A stretch of DNA of 51,435 nt, taken from contig CAJFQC010000016.1 in assembly GCA_904418845.1 (NCBI GenBank), forward strand, positions 1 to 51,435, written 5' to 3'. The stretch comes from an uncultured Ruminococcus sp. (GTDB lineage Bacteria > Bacillota > Clostridia > Lachnospirales > Lachnospiraceae). Position 1 is the first letter of the stretch. Every line of letters begins with the position of its first letter. The notes below the pieces were generated by a model. The model did no database searches. It was not told the origin of the DNA and was given only the letters and a program-made list of their open reading frames with translations. Positions 1 through 7,846 of this stretch are shown piece by piece. The translations under genes were made by a program, and so were the position numbers.

Positions 1-145
1 TGGAATAACCTTAGCACAGTTTTTCGCGGAAGGCGGAGAAGCTGTGGAAATAACGGATGAACAGCGCGAGCTTTTTGCAAAATGGAGTACACTCACCGAA
101 AAGCAAAAAGCCCTGCTGCTTGAATTTATAAGCACCTTGCAGTAG
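1..145 (+). CDS. XRE-type regulator, C-terminal fragment (cut by window edge)
   Basis: An open frame enters from the left edge and stops at TAG 143-145, leaving 47 residues. The tail has the pattern ITLAQFF...LFAKW..L..EQKALLLEFI, which closes many small XRE/Cro-type helix-turn-helix regulators of clostridial mobile elements. The DNA-binding part lies outside the window, so the assignment rests on the tail alone. It is followed directly by a strong hairpin terminator. Confidence 0.55.
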   Translation, partial: GITLAQFFAEGGEAVEITDEQRELFAKWSTLTEKQKALLLEFISTLQ

Positions 146-160
146 AGGGCAAAGAAAAAG

Positions 161-188
161 ACCGCAGGCTGGAACCTGCGGTTTTCTC
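161..188. terminator. Bidirectional Rho-independent terminator
   Basis: CCGCAGG (162-168) pairs with CCTGCGG (175-181) around a 6-nt loop. The stem is flanked by an A-rich tract on the left and TTTTCTCTTT on the right. It can end the plus-strand regulator and the minus-strand recombinase remnant that converge here. Confidence 0.8.
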
Positions 189-195
189 TTTGTCT

Positions 196-831
196 TTATG
201 CTGCTTTCCATAATTCTGCTGTGACTTCAACCTGCCGCCCGTCGCGGAAGGTAAATACCAGCCTTTTATCTTCGTAAACCGTCACATAGTCCACCGTTGA
301 ATACCAAAGCTCCTCGTCAAAGGATTGCACCAGTTCCTGATGATTATTCATGTTTTCCATGAACAGCCGGATTCTTGTCTTTTTGGCATTGCGTTCCTGC
401 CGAAGCTCTGCGATTTCCGCCATCCGTTTCCGGGCGGCTTCAAATCGCTCGGAGTAAGCGTCATACCGGCGGTTGTATTCTTCCTGATCCATGGCGGTCT
501 GCGCATTTTCAGAAATGATTTTCTGGATCAGTCCCAGTACAACCTCGCTTTCATTTTCCAAGGTTTCCTGTTCTGCATCCAAGTCTGCCGTATCGGTCAG
601 CGCCGCGATCACTTCTTCGTATGCCTCTGTAATCTCGTCCCGGTTCCCCAGCACGATATTGAAGGCGGCCAGAAATGCGGCTTTGATTTCACCCTCTGTA
701 AGATGGGGCGTGGAGCAATGCTGTCCCCGGTACTTTTCGTTACACTGCCATACAAGGCTCCGATAGCTTATGCGTATATGGGTGTCAACGCCGGGCGGAT
801 GCATACCCAATTTACGGATATTTCTATACAC
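196..831 (-). pseudogene. Large serine recombinase, C-terminal remnant
   Basis: The frame carries only the end of a large serine recombinase. There is half of the zinc-ribbon (VWQCNEKYRG..C.TPHLTE, about residues 26-45), then a long coiled-coil segment and the closing DYVTVYEDKRLVFTF.DG strand typical of TndX/CD1231-like enzymes. The resolvase catalytic domain and most of the recombinase domain (about 300 residues) are missing. Similarity starts near 768 and the residues before it do not look like the family, so the gene is truncated at its 5' end. It lies back to back with sigK. In C. difficile a recombinase-bearing skin element interrupts sigK, so this could be a relic of such an element, but a generic ICE relic is equally possible. 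Confidence 0.75.
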
Positions 832-913
832 TTTTTATAGATATCTTTATTATCGGTCCCCATGCCACCCTCTGGATACCACCCTTATACTGTCCTTCTT
901 TCGCTTGGAAAAG

Positions 914-942
914 CACGAATCATCCGTTTTTTTCATACACTA
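914..942 (+). promoter_or_regulatory. Sporulation (sigma-K/sigma-E type) promoter of sigK
   Basis: The -10 element CATACACTA (934-942) is a perfect match to the sigma-K pattern CATAnnnTA and also fits sigma-E CATACAnT. A CAC/AC -35 element (914-916) sits 16-17 nt upstream. The predicted transcript start (about 949-951) lies just before the ribosome binding site. This fits mother-cell expression and autoregulation of sigma-K. The spacing was checked by hand; the promoter has not been tested. Confidence 0.7.
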
Positions 943-968
943 TATCAAATGTGCTAAGAGGTGCCGCC

Positions 969-1586
969 TTGAAATCATTTCCCAATCCCCTCACCCCCTC
1001 GGAAGAAAAGTATTACATCCAGAAGTACACAGAGGGAGACCTCGAGGCAAAGCACATCCTCATCGAACGCAATCTGAGGCTCGTCGCCCATGTGATCAAA
1101 AAATATCAAAACCTGGAAGAAGACCCCGAAGATCTGATCTCTATCGGAACGATCGGACTTATCAAAGCAGTCGTCACCTTTAATCCTGATAAGGGGAACA
1201 GGCTCGCGGCCTATGCCTCTCGGTGTGTGGAAAATGAAATTCTCATGCATCTGCGCTCTAAGAAGAAAGCTTCAAAGGAAATCTCCCTCTATGAACCGAT
1301 CGGCACTGACAGGGAAGGCAACGAGATCAAGCTCTATGATATCATCGAGACCGATGAGGTCGATGTCCCCGAAAAAATTTATCTCAAAGAAAATATACAG
1401 AAGCTATATGAAAAAGTCGAAAACGAGCTTTCCAAAAGAGAGAAGCTCGTTTTAAAAATGCGGTATGGTCTTTATAACGGGGAAGAATACACGCAGCGGG
1501 AAATTGCCAGACAGCTTGGGATTTCCCGCTCTTACGTCTCTCGCATCGAGAAGAGCGCCATTGAAAAGCTGCGGGAATTCTTCTGA
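969..1586 (+). CDS. sigK: RNA polymerase sporulation sigma factor sigma-K
   Basis: This is a 205-aa sigma-70 family factor. Region 2 carries RNLRLVAHVIKKY, EDLISIGTIGLIKAV and AAYASRCVENEILMHLR; region 4 carries REKLVLKMRYGL and TQREIARQLGISRSYVSRIEK. These match SigK closely. It directs late mother-cell genes for coat and cortex. A longer frame opens at GTG 951, but the TTG at 969 is preferred: AAGAGGTG (956-963) lies 5 nt upstream, the promoter would start transcription at about 950, and the protein then begins K-SFPNPLTPSEEK like other SigK proteins. There is no pro-sequence, as in C. difficile, so activation does not depend on SpoIVFB-type processing. The gene is intact and uninterrupted, and a terminator follows. 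Confidence 0.92.
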   Translation: MKSFPNPLTPSEEKYYIQKYTEGDLEAKHILIERNLRLVAHVIKKYQNLEEDPEDLISIGTIGLIKAVVTFNPDKGNRLAAYASRCVENEILMHLRSKKKASKEISLYEPIGTDREGNEIKLYDIIETDEVDVPEKIYLKENIQKLYEKVENELSKREKLVLKMRYGLYNGEEYTQREIARQLGISRSYVSRIEKSAIEKLREFF

Positions 1587-1640
1587 AAATCCGCACGGGC
1601 AGAACATTTGCTTATGGATAAGGCATTCTTATATGAAGAG

Positions 1641-1682
1641 AAAGAGAGCGGAAAAACGACCCCTTTTTCCGCTCTCTTTTTC
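1641..1682 (+). terminator. Strong Rho-independent terminator after sigK
   Basis: A 16-bp perfect stem (1641-1656 with 1664-1679) has a 7-nt loop and runs into TTTTTCTT. It is A-rich at its 5' foot, so it can also stop minus-strand transcription of the neighbouring relic. Confidence 0.9.
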
Positions 1683-1686
1683 TTCA

Positions 1687-2019
1687 CTACAGGCAATCAC
1701 GATCATGACCGCCAAAATAGCCATCCCGGCATTTTACATCCTCTGTTTGTCTTTCTCTTTCTTCATTCGTTCTGCCGATCACGTCCTGGATTTCTCTTAT
1801 ATCAATGTCAAAATCAATCAGCGTATTCAAAAGTTCAGCGGTCAGTTCCGTTGGATTGACGCACTCTTTCATCAAGGCAATCCATTTTTCTGCGTCTGCG
1901 TCGTTCTGGCTTTCGGTGGCGATAGCGGATTGAAGCAGTTCAATTTTTTCTTCCAGTTCAGCCTGTTCACTTTGGTACTTCTTGGACGGCATGGAGAAGT
2001 TGTATTCTGTGATATTCAT
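1687..2019 (-). pseudogene. Second serine recombinase C-terminal fragment (TnpX/TndX type)
   Basis: The part of the frame from about 2019 downward reads YQSEQAELEEKI.LLQ...AEKWIALMKE...LTAELLNTLID. This is the coiled-coil and ELLNTLID segment found near the C-terminus of TnpX/TndX-like large serine recombinases. Everything N-terminal to it is gone, and the residues after LID do not continue the expected closing strand, so the 3' end is probably scrambled too. It differs in sequence from the remnant at 196-831, so it comes from a different element. The upstream extension of the open frame (2020-2133) runs through palindromic DNA and does not look coding. Confidence 0.6.
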
Positions 2020-2025
2020 CAGACT

Positions 2026-2146
2026 TTGTGGGGAGAGGAGCCGTAGCGGAGTGAGTGAGCTTTCGCCTTTTGGCGCAAGCGAATGATACGTAGCTTGCGG
2101 CGACGAGGCACTCTCCCCACAACTTTGGGACATTTTGTCCCGAAGT
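2026..2146. repeat. Nested inverted repeats beside the recombinase relic
   Basis: TTGTGGGGAGAG (2026-2037) is an exact inverted copy of 2111-2122. Immediately right of it, ACTTTGGGACA (2122-2132) pairs with TGTCCCGAAGT (2136-2146) with one wobble and a 3-nt loop. The 70 nt in between also hold short palindromes such as CGCCTTTTGGCG. There is no convincing gene in 2020-2365. Mobile-element ends or a structured RNA segment are both possible; I do not recognise the sequence. Confidence 0.55.
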
Positions 2147-2365
2147 CGGCTCTTTGCGGTACTTCCCCAGTCGGAGTATTCCTTTTCGGACGGTCATTCT
2201 GTTTTCAAAGTACTGTCCATCGATGAACTATCTCAAGCGTATACTTTTTTGACCGCCTGTGCCGTATATCTGAAAGGTAGGAGATCAACCCGGAAAACTC
2301 CCTATTTCCACGTTCTCGGAATTGTGATACAATAAAAAGCAGAATATTGAAATTAAATCTTTGGA

Positions 2366-2819
2366 GTGGTAACAATAAGTGTAAGAAGTCTCGGATATGA
2401 CAACGAAAATTTGGACAAGGTATTCTGCTATTTTATGAGGATAATTCTGCATCTCCAAAAATCAGGGGTAGAGGATTTGCCGCTTGAAAATAGCACCCCC
2501 AGCCCATATAAGCAATTTGGGGATACCTCTATGGAGATTTTTCTAAGTTCTCCGCTACCAGAATTAGCCCGCCTACTCTTAGAAGCCGAATATGACTTTC
2601 TAATCAATGGCAAGCAACGAGCGAGGAAGTATTAGGCTTACAGGTAATTAAGGCATTAGCGTGGCATATCCGCTATGATGATGATTACCATGGCTATTTG
2701 CTTGCAACTGAAAATATTGGGGGGGGGAGAACACCGCTATTGAGTACGCCAACTTGACCTTTTATCCGAACTTACCAGAAGAAGTAAAATGCAAATATCA
2801 TATATTAAAATTGTCATAA
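2366..2819 (+). pseudogene. Unrecognised protein gene broken by two frameshifts
   Basis: Three plus-strand frames join into one protein-like sequence. The first frame runs from 2366 to about 2607 (YDNENLDKVFCYFMRII...LLLEAEYDFLIN). The second runs from 2608 to the G-run (WQATSEEVLGLQVIKALAWHI). The third starts after the run and ends at TAA 2817-2819 (ENTAIEYANLTFYPNLPEE). Each step needs a one-base change. The second falls exactly in a run of nine G (2719-2727); seven or ten G would restore the frame. The family is not recognised. AT-rich codon use differs from the housekeeping genes to the right, suggesting transfer. Confidence 0.5.
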
Positions 2820-2842
2820 AATAGAAAATCAAGGAGTATATT

Positions 2843-3013
2843 ATGAAAAATATTGCATTGATAATTTTGGGATCGCTTATTCTCATACTCACCGCAATCT
2901 GTCCATTTCCATCGTTGTTGGCGGTTTCGGGTGTGGTATGGAGAATTATCATCGGCTTGTTGGGGTGCTGTTTGCTTGCTCTCGGCATCTACAAAGCAGT
3001 TAAAAAACGATAA
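2843..3013 (+). CDS. Small two-helix membrane protein, unknown function
   Basis: The 56-aa frame has a clear ribosome binding site, AAGGAG (2831-2836), six bases before ATG. It consists almost entirely of two hydrophobic helices (about residues 4-20 and 24-50) followed by the basic tail YKAVKKR. It lies 32 nt upstream of an XRE regulator on the same strand, so the two may be co-transcribed. The family is not recognised. Small membrane proteins next to XRE genes are common on integrative elements. Confidence 0.6.
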   Translation: MKNIALIILGSLILILTAICPFPSLLAVSGVVWRIIIGLLGCCLLALGIYKAVKKR

Positions 3014-3045
3014 TTCCCGCCTATTGAGCAAACAGGGGAGACAAT

Positions 3046-3483
3046 ATGGCCTTAACAATTCAAGAACGACTAAAAGACCTGCGTGTGGAGCGTGGTTTAA
3101 CGCTGAAACAGCTTGCCGAGCATACCCACCTCCCCAAGTCTGCCCTGGGCAGCTATGAAGCGGATGACTTTAAAGACATCAGCCACTATGCCCTTATCAA
3201 ACTGGCGAAGTTTTATGGTGTGACCGCTGACTATCTGCTGGGGCTGTCTGAAACAAAAAATCACCCGAACGCCGATCTTGCAGACCTGTGTTTGAGTGAT
3301 GAATTGATTGACCTATTGACAAATGGGAGGATTGATACGGTCTTGTTTTGTGAGTTGGCAACTCGCAGGGATTTTGTGAAGTTGCTGGCGGACATTGAAA
3401 TCTATGTGAATGGTATTGCCGCCAGGCAAATTCAAAATCTGAACGCATGGGTTGATGTGGCAAGGGCTGCTAATCTACTGTAA
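3046..3483 (+). CDS. XRE-family helix-turn-helix regulator
   Basis: A 145-aa protein with an N-terminal XRE DNA-binding domain (about residues 5-62). The helix-turn-helix core reads LTLKQLAEHTHLPKSALGSYE and is followed by ISHYALIKLAKFYGVTADYLLGL, the classic second half of this domain. The C-terminal 75 residues are helical and may serve for dimerisation or signal sensing. It is preceded by GGGGAG (about 3034-3040). It probably represses an element that has otherwise decayed, since intact partner genes are not seen nearby. Confidence 0.85.
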   Translation: MALTIQERLKDLRVERGLTLKQLAEHTHLPKSALGSYEADDFKDISHYALIKLAKFYGVTADYLLGLSETKNHPNADLADLCLSDELIDLLTNGRIDTVLFCELATRRDFVKLLADIEIYVNGIAARQIQNLNAWVDVARAANLL

Positions 3484-3650
3484 GCAAAACAGGGTTCCTT
3501 ATCACCGACTGACAGAAGAAGAAAAGCAGTGGTTGATACGAATAGGCTCAAAATCGGATTTTATGAAATTGCATATTCCGCAGAGAGGAAAAAGAAAATA
3601 GCAACGCCAGCCGGAGCAGTCAACGGTCAAGGCCGGGTGTAAGCCTGAAG

Positions 3651-4150
3651 TGACCCCCAAAAGTTGGACAGTGGCTATGCAGCAAAGCCGCATCGAATTC
3701 TGTATTGGACAGGACTTAATCCATTCAACTTTGCTTTGATTCGTTCATGGTTATAGTATTCAAGATAAGCGACCAGTTCCTGACAGAACTCATCTAATGA
3801 TTGAAATGTCCGCAGGTAAAGCAGTTTCGATTTTAACAGACCGAAGAAGTTTTCCATAACTGCATTGTCCAAACAGTTCCCTTTTCTGGACATACTTTGT
3901 CGAATACCTTTTTCCAACAGCTTTTTTGATACCTGGCATTTTGATATTGCCAGCCCTGATCCGAATGAAGGATCAATCCGCTTCCGTCCGAGAGCCGGGA
4001 GAAAGCCTTATCCAGCATCTCCTCCACCTGACGGTAATTGGCGTGTTCACTGATGGCATAACTGATGATTTCACCATTATACAGGTCAAGCACAGGCGAG
4101 AGGTAAAGTTTGTTCCCAAACAGGGAAAATTCGGTTACATCTGTTACCCA
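3651..4150 (-). mobile_element. Truncated IS3-family element with broken transposase
   Basis: The terminal sequence TGACCCCCAAAAGTTGGACA (3651-3670) is a typical IS3/IS150-group inverted repeat. Beside it on the minus strand lies the rve (DDE) part of OrfB: VTDVTEF (first Asp), [11 protein letters not shown] (second Asp) and [10 protein letters not shown] (Glu), ending [19 protein letters not shown]. Two frames must be joined at a run of six T (3922-3927); seven would restore [15 protein letters not shown]. All sequence upstream of the first Asp motif, including OrfA and the N-terminus of OrfB, is lost, and the element ends abruptly at about 4150. The element is dead. Confidence 0.85.
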
Positions 4151-4738
4151 TGGTGGACTATAGAAGATATCAAGCGTGTTTCGATAACACTGGCAAGCAG
4201 CAATGCACACCGCCTATATTGGCCTGGTTTTCAAGCCATTATGGATATCATCCTACCAATTGTACACGAGGAAAAACTTAAACAACTTATTTCAATGCGT
4301 GTAGGGAAGAATCAGTACTCGTTGATTACAGTTTTATTGAATTCATATCTTTCAGGTGGTTTTCTTTCCATGGTACAGTTTTATGTTGGACGGAAAGATA
4401 ATCCAAAAACAAAGGATGAAGCAATGCGGCAAGTAGCTGACTTTGTTTACAATGTTTTTAAGTACCATTTAGTAAAATATCTTGGCCTTTTTGATGTGTT
4501 CTTCCGATATCAAGTTTCAAAGTTAGAGAATATTGATATAGAAAATGTTGCTGGATTAGGGTTGCTACTTCAAAAACTTGAATACAATGCGCTTTCGCCC
4601 AATGCACGTAAAGTTAGTGATTATGGTGTTCCGTTTAAACTGATAGACTGTTATGATAGTAAAACACAATATGATAAGAGCCAATTTGATGCTTATGAGC
4701 AACATATCGATCAAGAGATAAGCAGATTGTTCAGATAA
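4151..4738 (+). pseudogene. C-terminal fragment of an AT-rich foreign gene (helicase-like?)
   Basis: The open frame continues through the antisense of the IS, but coding character starts only after the IS breakpoint, at about 4151. The last 190 residues (SYLSGGFLSMVQFYVGRK..., NVAGLGLLLQKLEYNALSP, VSDYGVPFKLIDCYD) end at TAA 4736-4738. AT-rich codon use differs clearly from the neighbours. The closing segment resembles C-terminal tails of some DEAD/DEAH-type helicases on defence islands, but no motor motif is present, so this is a weak guess. The IS insertion or a deletion removed its 5' part. Confidence 0.45.
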
Positions 4739-5065
4739 CAGTTCATATACCCGCTCTCACTTTTGAAACCGCCCAGCTTTTTGCCCCTTCCCATCCGCAA
4801 AAACCTGTCCGTTTTCCTGCCGAGCAAAACAAGTGTTTCCAAATGGGATGCCACTCATTTTACCCGCCAGCCGTGACAGCAGGTATAACACACTACACTT
4901 TACTTCGCAAAGCCGTGTGCCAAATGGGGCTTTGCCCCCTTTGGAACCCCCACAAGAAAAGGAGATATGCTACCCCTCTATGGGACGCATACCGCCTTTT
5001 CTTGTTATCCAGTCCTCCGACTGTATCGGTTGAGCAAAAGTCAGCGTAGGAATGGTGTGGTATCT
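4739..5065. other. Non-coding stretch with one hairpin
   Basis: No frame here has coding character. The one structure seen is a 10-bp stem with a single mismatch, CAAATGGGGC (4921-4930) with GCCCCCTTTG (4934-4943), around a TTT loop. Hairpins like this occur in mobilisation regions of clostridial elements, but no oriT or relaxase is recognised. Confidence 0.4.
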
Positions 5066-5193
5066 TTATCTAAGTGAACCCTCCGTTTCCCATTTTGAAA
5101 CAGTCTGTCTGCTTACTCCCAGTTTTTCCGCCACATCTTCCTGAGTAAGCCCGCATTTTTCCTTGCGTGGAATAAATTATTTCCTAGATTCAT
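5066..5193 (-). pseudogene. XRE regulator N-terminus, frameshifted
   Basis: From ATG 5193, with GGAGG just upstream, the minus strand reads MNLGNNLFHARK. After a one-base shift in an A-run it continues CGLTQEDVAEKLGVSRQTVSKWE, the start of a common clostridial XRE regulator. Five A are present where six would keep the frame. Similarity ends soon after the WE, so even with the frame repaired the gene would be truncated. Confidence 0.65.
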
Positions 5194-5322
5194 CACTCTG
5201 CCTCCTCATTCATTTATGACCTTATTATACTGTTTGATACAGACCATCACTGCCAACTATAGTTATCAGATATGCACGTTTCGTCTGCTTCGGGTCGGCT
5301 TCCTCTGCCATGCTGTCCCGCC

Positions 5323-5913
5323 TTATCCTATAGCTTCTACAAAATGCTTCTCATAAAATTCCCAGTATTTCCGGTACACTCTGTTTTCCTGCCCGTCGAG
5401 GTTCATCTGGTACATTCGGAATACGACCGGAAAATCCTTTGGCTGCCACTGTTCCTCATAGGAATAGCAATATTTCATGCCGAGCCGCCTCATCACTCCG
5501 CCGCTTCTCGGGTTGTTTCTGTCATGTGTTGCTGTTATGTAAGGCATGTGATCCTTTCTTAAGTATTCGATAAGCGCCCTGCCTGCCTCGGTGGCAATCC
5601 CCTTGTGCCAGAATTCTCTTCGTAGCGCATAGCCGAAATCATGGCTCTCGTCTGCCTCCGCCTTGATATACCCGATAGGAATATCCCTTTTCTGATCAGA
5701 GCTATCCTCTTTTAAGCAGACCGCAAAATAATATTTTTTACCTTTAAAACGTTTCTCATAAAACTTTTTCATTTCCTCAATGCTTTTCACTGGGAACCAA
5801 GGCAGAAATATATTTACCTCCTCATCGCCCAAAAGCTGATAAAGTGCTCCCATGTCTCTCTCTTCAAATTTTCTTAAAATCAGTCTGTCCGTTTCAAGTA
5901 TCAGATTTGTCAT
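5323..5913 (-). CDS. GNAT-family N-acetyltransferase (RimJ/RimL-like)
   Basis: A 196-aa acetyltransferase. It opens LETDRLILRKFEERD, as in RimJ/RimL-like GNAT proteins, and carries the acetyl-CoA binding stretch with RREFWHKGIATEAGRALIEYL followed by ATHDRNNPRSGGVMRRLGMKY. The ATG at 5913 (with GGAG upstream) is chosen over the longer frame from 5997, because the family starts at this point. The substrate is not predictable. It is the last gene of a minus-strand accessory operon with aadE and a second GNAT. Confidence 0.85.
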   Translation of the reverse strand: MTNLILETDRLILRKFEERDMGALYQLLGDEEVNIFLPWFPVKSIEEMKKFYEKRFKGKKYYFAVCLKEDSSDQKRDIPIGYIKAEADESHDFGYALRREFWHKGIATEAGRALIEYLRKDHMPYITATHDRNNPRSGGVMRRLGMKYCYSYEEQWQPKDFPVVFRMYQMNLDGQENRVYRKYWEFYEKHFVEAIG

Positions 5914-6139
5914 ATGTTTTCTCCATGGTAAAACCGCCGACCCGCAACTTATCGTCTTCCTCGTCATTTTGGTTGATCGTGTCAGCCAGTCTGTCATAAC
6001 AACTGATGAGAAGGAAATTGATGTAAAAGTACTGCTCCCTCCTGATATTCGTGTAAGTATGGATATGCTGATACAGATTTCTGTTTTCCTTCCAGGTAGT
6101 CACCGCGAACAGAGGCGTGAGGATGCTCTTTGTTTTCAA
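5894..6139 (-). CDS. Possible small protein overlapping aadE and the GNAT gene
   Basis: An 81-aa frame starts at TTG 6137-6139, overlapping the aadE stop codon (TTGA), with GGAGGAG seven bases upstream. That is an arrangement expected for translational coupling. It ends inside the first codons of the following GNAT gene (20-nt overlap). The sequence is not recognised and is rich in Tyr, Asn and Arg. It fills the otherwise empty 220-nt gap between the two genes. It could be a real coupled small protein or a relic. Confidence 0.35.
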   Translation of the reverse strand: MKTKSILTPLFAVTTWKENRNLYQHIHTYTNIRREQYFYINFLLISCYDRLADTINQNDEEDDKLRVGGFTMEKTYDKSDT

Positions 6140-7011
6140 AAAATCTCCTCCGCGTCTTTGGAGAGCGCATGAACATGCTTTAAAAATTCATAGCTTGCTA
6201 TGGATTCTTTCTCATTATATCTGTAACCCCAACGTTTTTCCATTTCGTAGGCAATATCATTAAACAGATCACACATGATATATACTGACTGCCAGATATC
6301 TTCTATATTCCCGTTGGCGTATGTCTTAAGGAACCTCTCCCATATATCGGCAGGCAGATAGCATTTCAAATACTTAGACGCCTTTCCCGTTGACACTTGA
6401 AAATCCGTCTCACAGCCAACCTTCCAGTCCAGAAGTCTCACCAACTGCGGATGGCTTCCGTCATAGAGCATCTTATGCACATACGGTACCTCTTCCCGCC
6501 ACAGTCCTTTCGCAACATTGTTCAGGCACCACCAGAATTCATTGCAGCACGCCCAAAACTCCTCCTGCGACGGCTTTTTCACATGATAATCCTCGTCAGA
6601 CGGTTCCGGTATCTGTCCCAGCATATCGTCCTTGTCCAAAAGGATCTTGCACAGCTTGTCCTCTGATATATTCACTTCTTCCACAGGAATGACATGCAGG
6701 TCAAACCGGTTTCCATCCCGGAACTGGATCAGCCACCCATAGCATTTATCAAAGTTCCTGTTCTGTCCGTTCCATCTGTCCACTTCATCCGGGCACTGCA
6801 TATACATCCTCTCCCCGAAGATATCGATCCAGCTTTTGTCTTTATAAAAAGGAGCGTTTTCCTTCACCACATAGACAATATCATAATCCTGAAAAATATC
6901 TTTTGGAACATTGGGATTTGTTCTCGATCCATTCATATAGACAGCCCGGATTCGCTCATCCTTCTTGGCCGTGCCGATGATCAGGTCATACATCTCTTTT
7001 TCACTTCGCAT
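6136..7011 (-). CDS. aadE: Aminoglycoside 6-adenylyltransferase (ANT(6)-like)
   Basis: A 291-aa protein of the streptomycin adenylyltransferase family, about the usual length. The N-terminal nucleotidyltransferase core reads IRAVYMNGSRTNP, then DIFQDYDIVYVV with the metal-binding Asp pair. The family features W.....LIQFRDGNRFDLHV (third acidic strand) and LLDWKVG follow. It would transfer AMP to the 6-position of streptomycin, but chromosomal relatives of the acquired enzymes do not always confer resistance. ATG 7009-7011 lies one base after the stop of the upstream GNAT gene, so the two are co-translated. No mobile sequence flanks it closely, which suggests a resident gene. Confidence 0.85.
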   Translation of the reverse strand: MRSEKEMYDLIIGTAKKDERIRAVYMNGSRTNPNVPKDIFQDYDIVYVVKENAPFYKDKSWIDIFGERMYMQCPDEVDRWNGQNRNFDKCYGWLIQFRDGNRFDLHVIPVEEVNISEDKLCKILLDKDDMLGQIPEPSDEDYHVKKPSQEEFWACCNEFWWCLNNVAKGLWREEVPYVHKMLYDGSHPQLVRLLDWKVGCETDFQVSTGKASKYLKCYLPADIWERFLKTYANGNIEDIWQSVYIMCDLFNDIAYEMEKRWGYRYNEKESIASYEFLKHVHALSKDAEEIF

Positions 7012-7012
7012 T

Positions 7013-7786
7013 TTATAGCTCCCTATTCATTTTTTCAACAAAATCTTTTGGTTTCACTGTCATTTCTGCCCACGCAGGACGAAATCCGCTTTTGATTGCA
7101 TTACGCGCAGACTTAATGTTTGACCATGCACAACAATAAAACGGAACCTTGTCCCTGCTAAGAATTTCAGCAGCAAGTCTGCTTGTCAGTGCTGAAGCAA
7201 TCCCTTTTCGTCTTTCTTCCGGTAAAACATCAACTCCTATCTGCCACATCGCATCACAGTCTGCCGAACAACCGGCTAATCCAACCAGTTTATCATCTTT
7301 ATACGCTCCGACTCCCAGTATATCCAGCTCTTTTCTTGCCTCGCATAACGCATTAGACCATTGTGGTGTATATAGATCCGTAAAATCTGCCTGATCTAAA
7401 ATTCTTAATTCATACTCACATTTTATAGCAGGAATTTTATTTATGTCTGGAAGGAAATATTCTGCCATAAAACATACTTGCATATTATGCTTTTCTAATT
7501 CTTTGTTTATTACATGCATATTTGGCGTCTCAAAGCAATGCTCAAGCGGATATTTCTCTATATACCGTTCAACAATGTCCTTGTAATCCATATCTATTGA
7601 AGCGACAATATTTGTTCCATATGAGATTAAGGTACACTGCATCGGAAATTCCAGATATTTTCTTGCATTTGGATGTTTTTTTGAAGCAACGATAACATTG
7701 TCTTTTCTTGTAAAATCATCTTTATCACAATTTGCGTCTATGGCAGACTGCTGCATTGCTATTTCTAAAATCTCTCTATTTGTCAT
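7013..7786 (-). CDS. GNAT-family N-acetyltransferase
   Basis: A 257-aa protein whose C-terminal half is a GNAT domain. The acetyl-CoA motif is IGVDVLPEERRKGIASALTS, followed by VPFYCCAWSNIKSARNAIKSGF. The N-terminal 120 residues form an extra domain with no family I can name. The start ATG at 7784-7786 has GGAGAGG upstream. It is the first gene of the GNAT-aadE-small ORF-GNAT operon. The substrate is unknown; pairing with aadE does not prove a drug-resistance role. Confidence 0.8.
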   Translation of the reverse strand: MTNREILEIAMQQSAIDANCDKDDFTRKDNVIVASKKHPNARKYLEFPMQCTLISYGTNIVASIDMDYKDIVERYIEKYPLEHCFETPNMHVINKELEKHNMQVCFMAEYFLPDINKIPAIKCEYELRILDQADFTDLYTPQWSNALCEARKELDILGVGAYKDDKLVGLAGCSADCDAMWQIGVDVLPEERRKGIASALTSRLAAEILSRDKVPFYCCAWSNIKSARNAIKSGFRPAWAEMTVKPKDFVEKMNREL

Positions 7787-7840
7787 ATTTTTCCTCTCCG
7801 TATATCCTTCATTTCCACTTACACTGTTTCCTGTGTCTTT

Positions 7841-7846
7841 ATTATA
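7841..7846 (-). promoter_or_regulatory. Candidate -10 element of the GNAT-aadE operon
   Basis: TATAAT on the minus strand lies about 55 nt before the GNAT start. No good -35 hexamer is found at 16-18 nt, so the call is tentative. Confidence 0.4.

Noticed and set aside
951..968. GTG start of sigK at 951
   Set aside because: It lies at the predicted transcript start and has no ribosome binding site; TTG 969 has AAGAGGTG.
3922..3927. Programmed frameshift of the IS3 transposase
   Set aside because: IS3 elements shift between orfA and orfB, but this run lies deep inside orfB between the second Asp and the Glu, so it is a disabling change.
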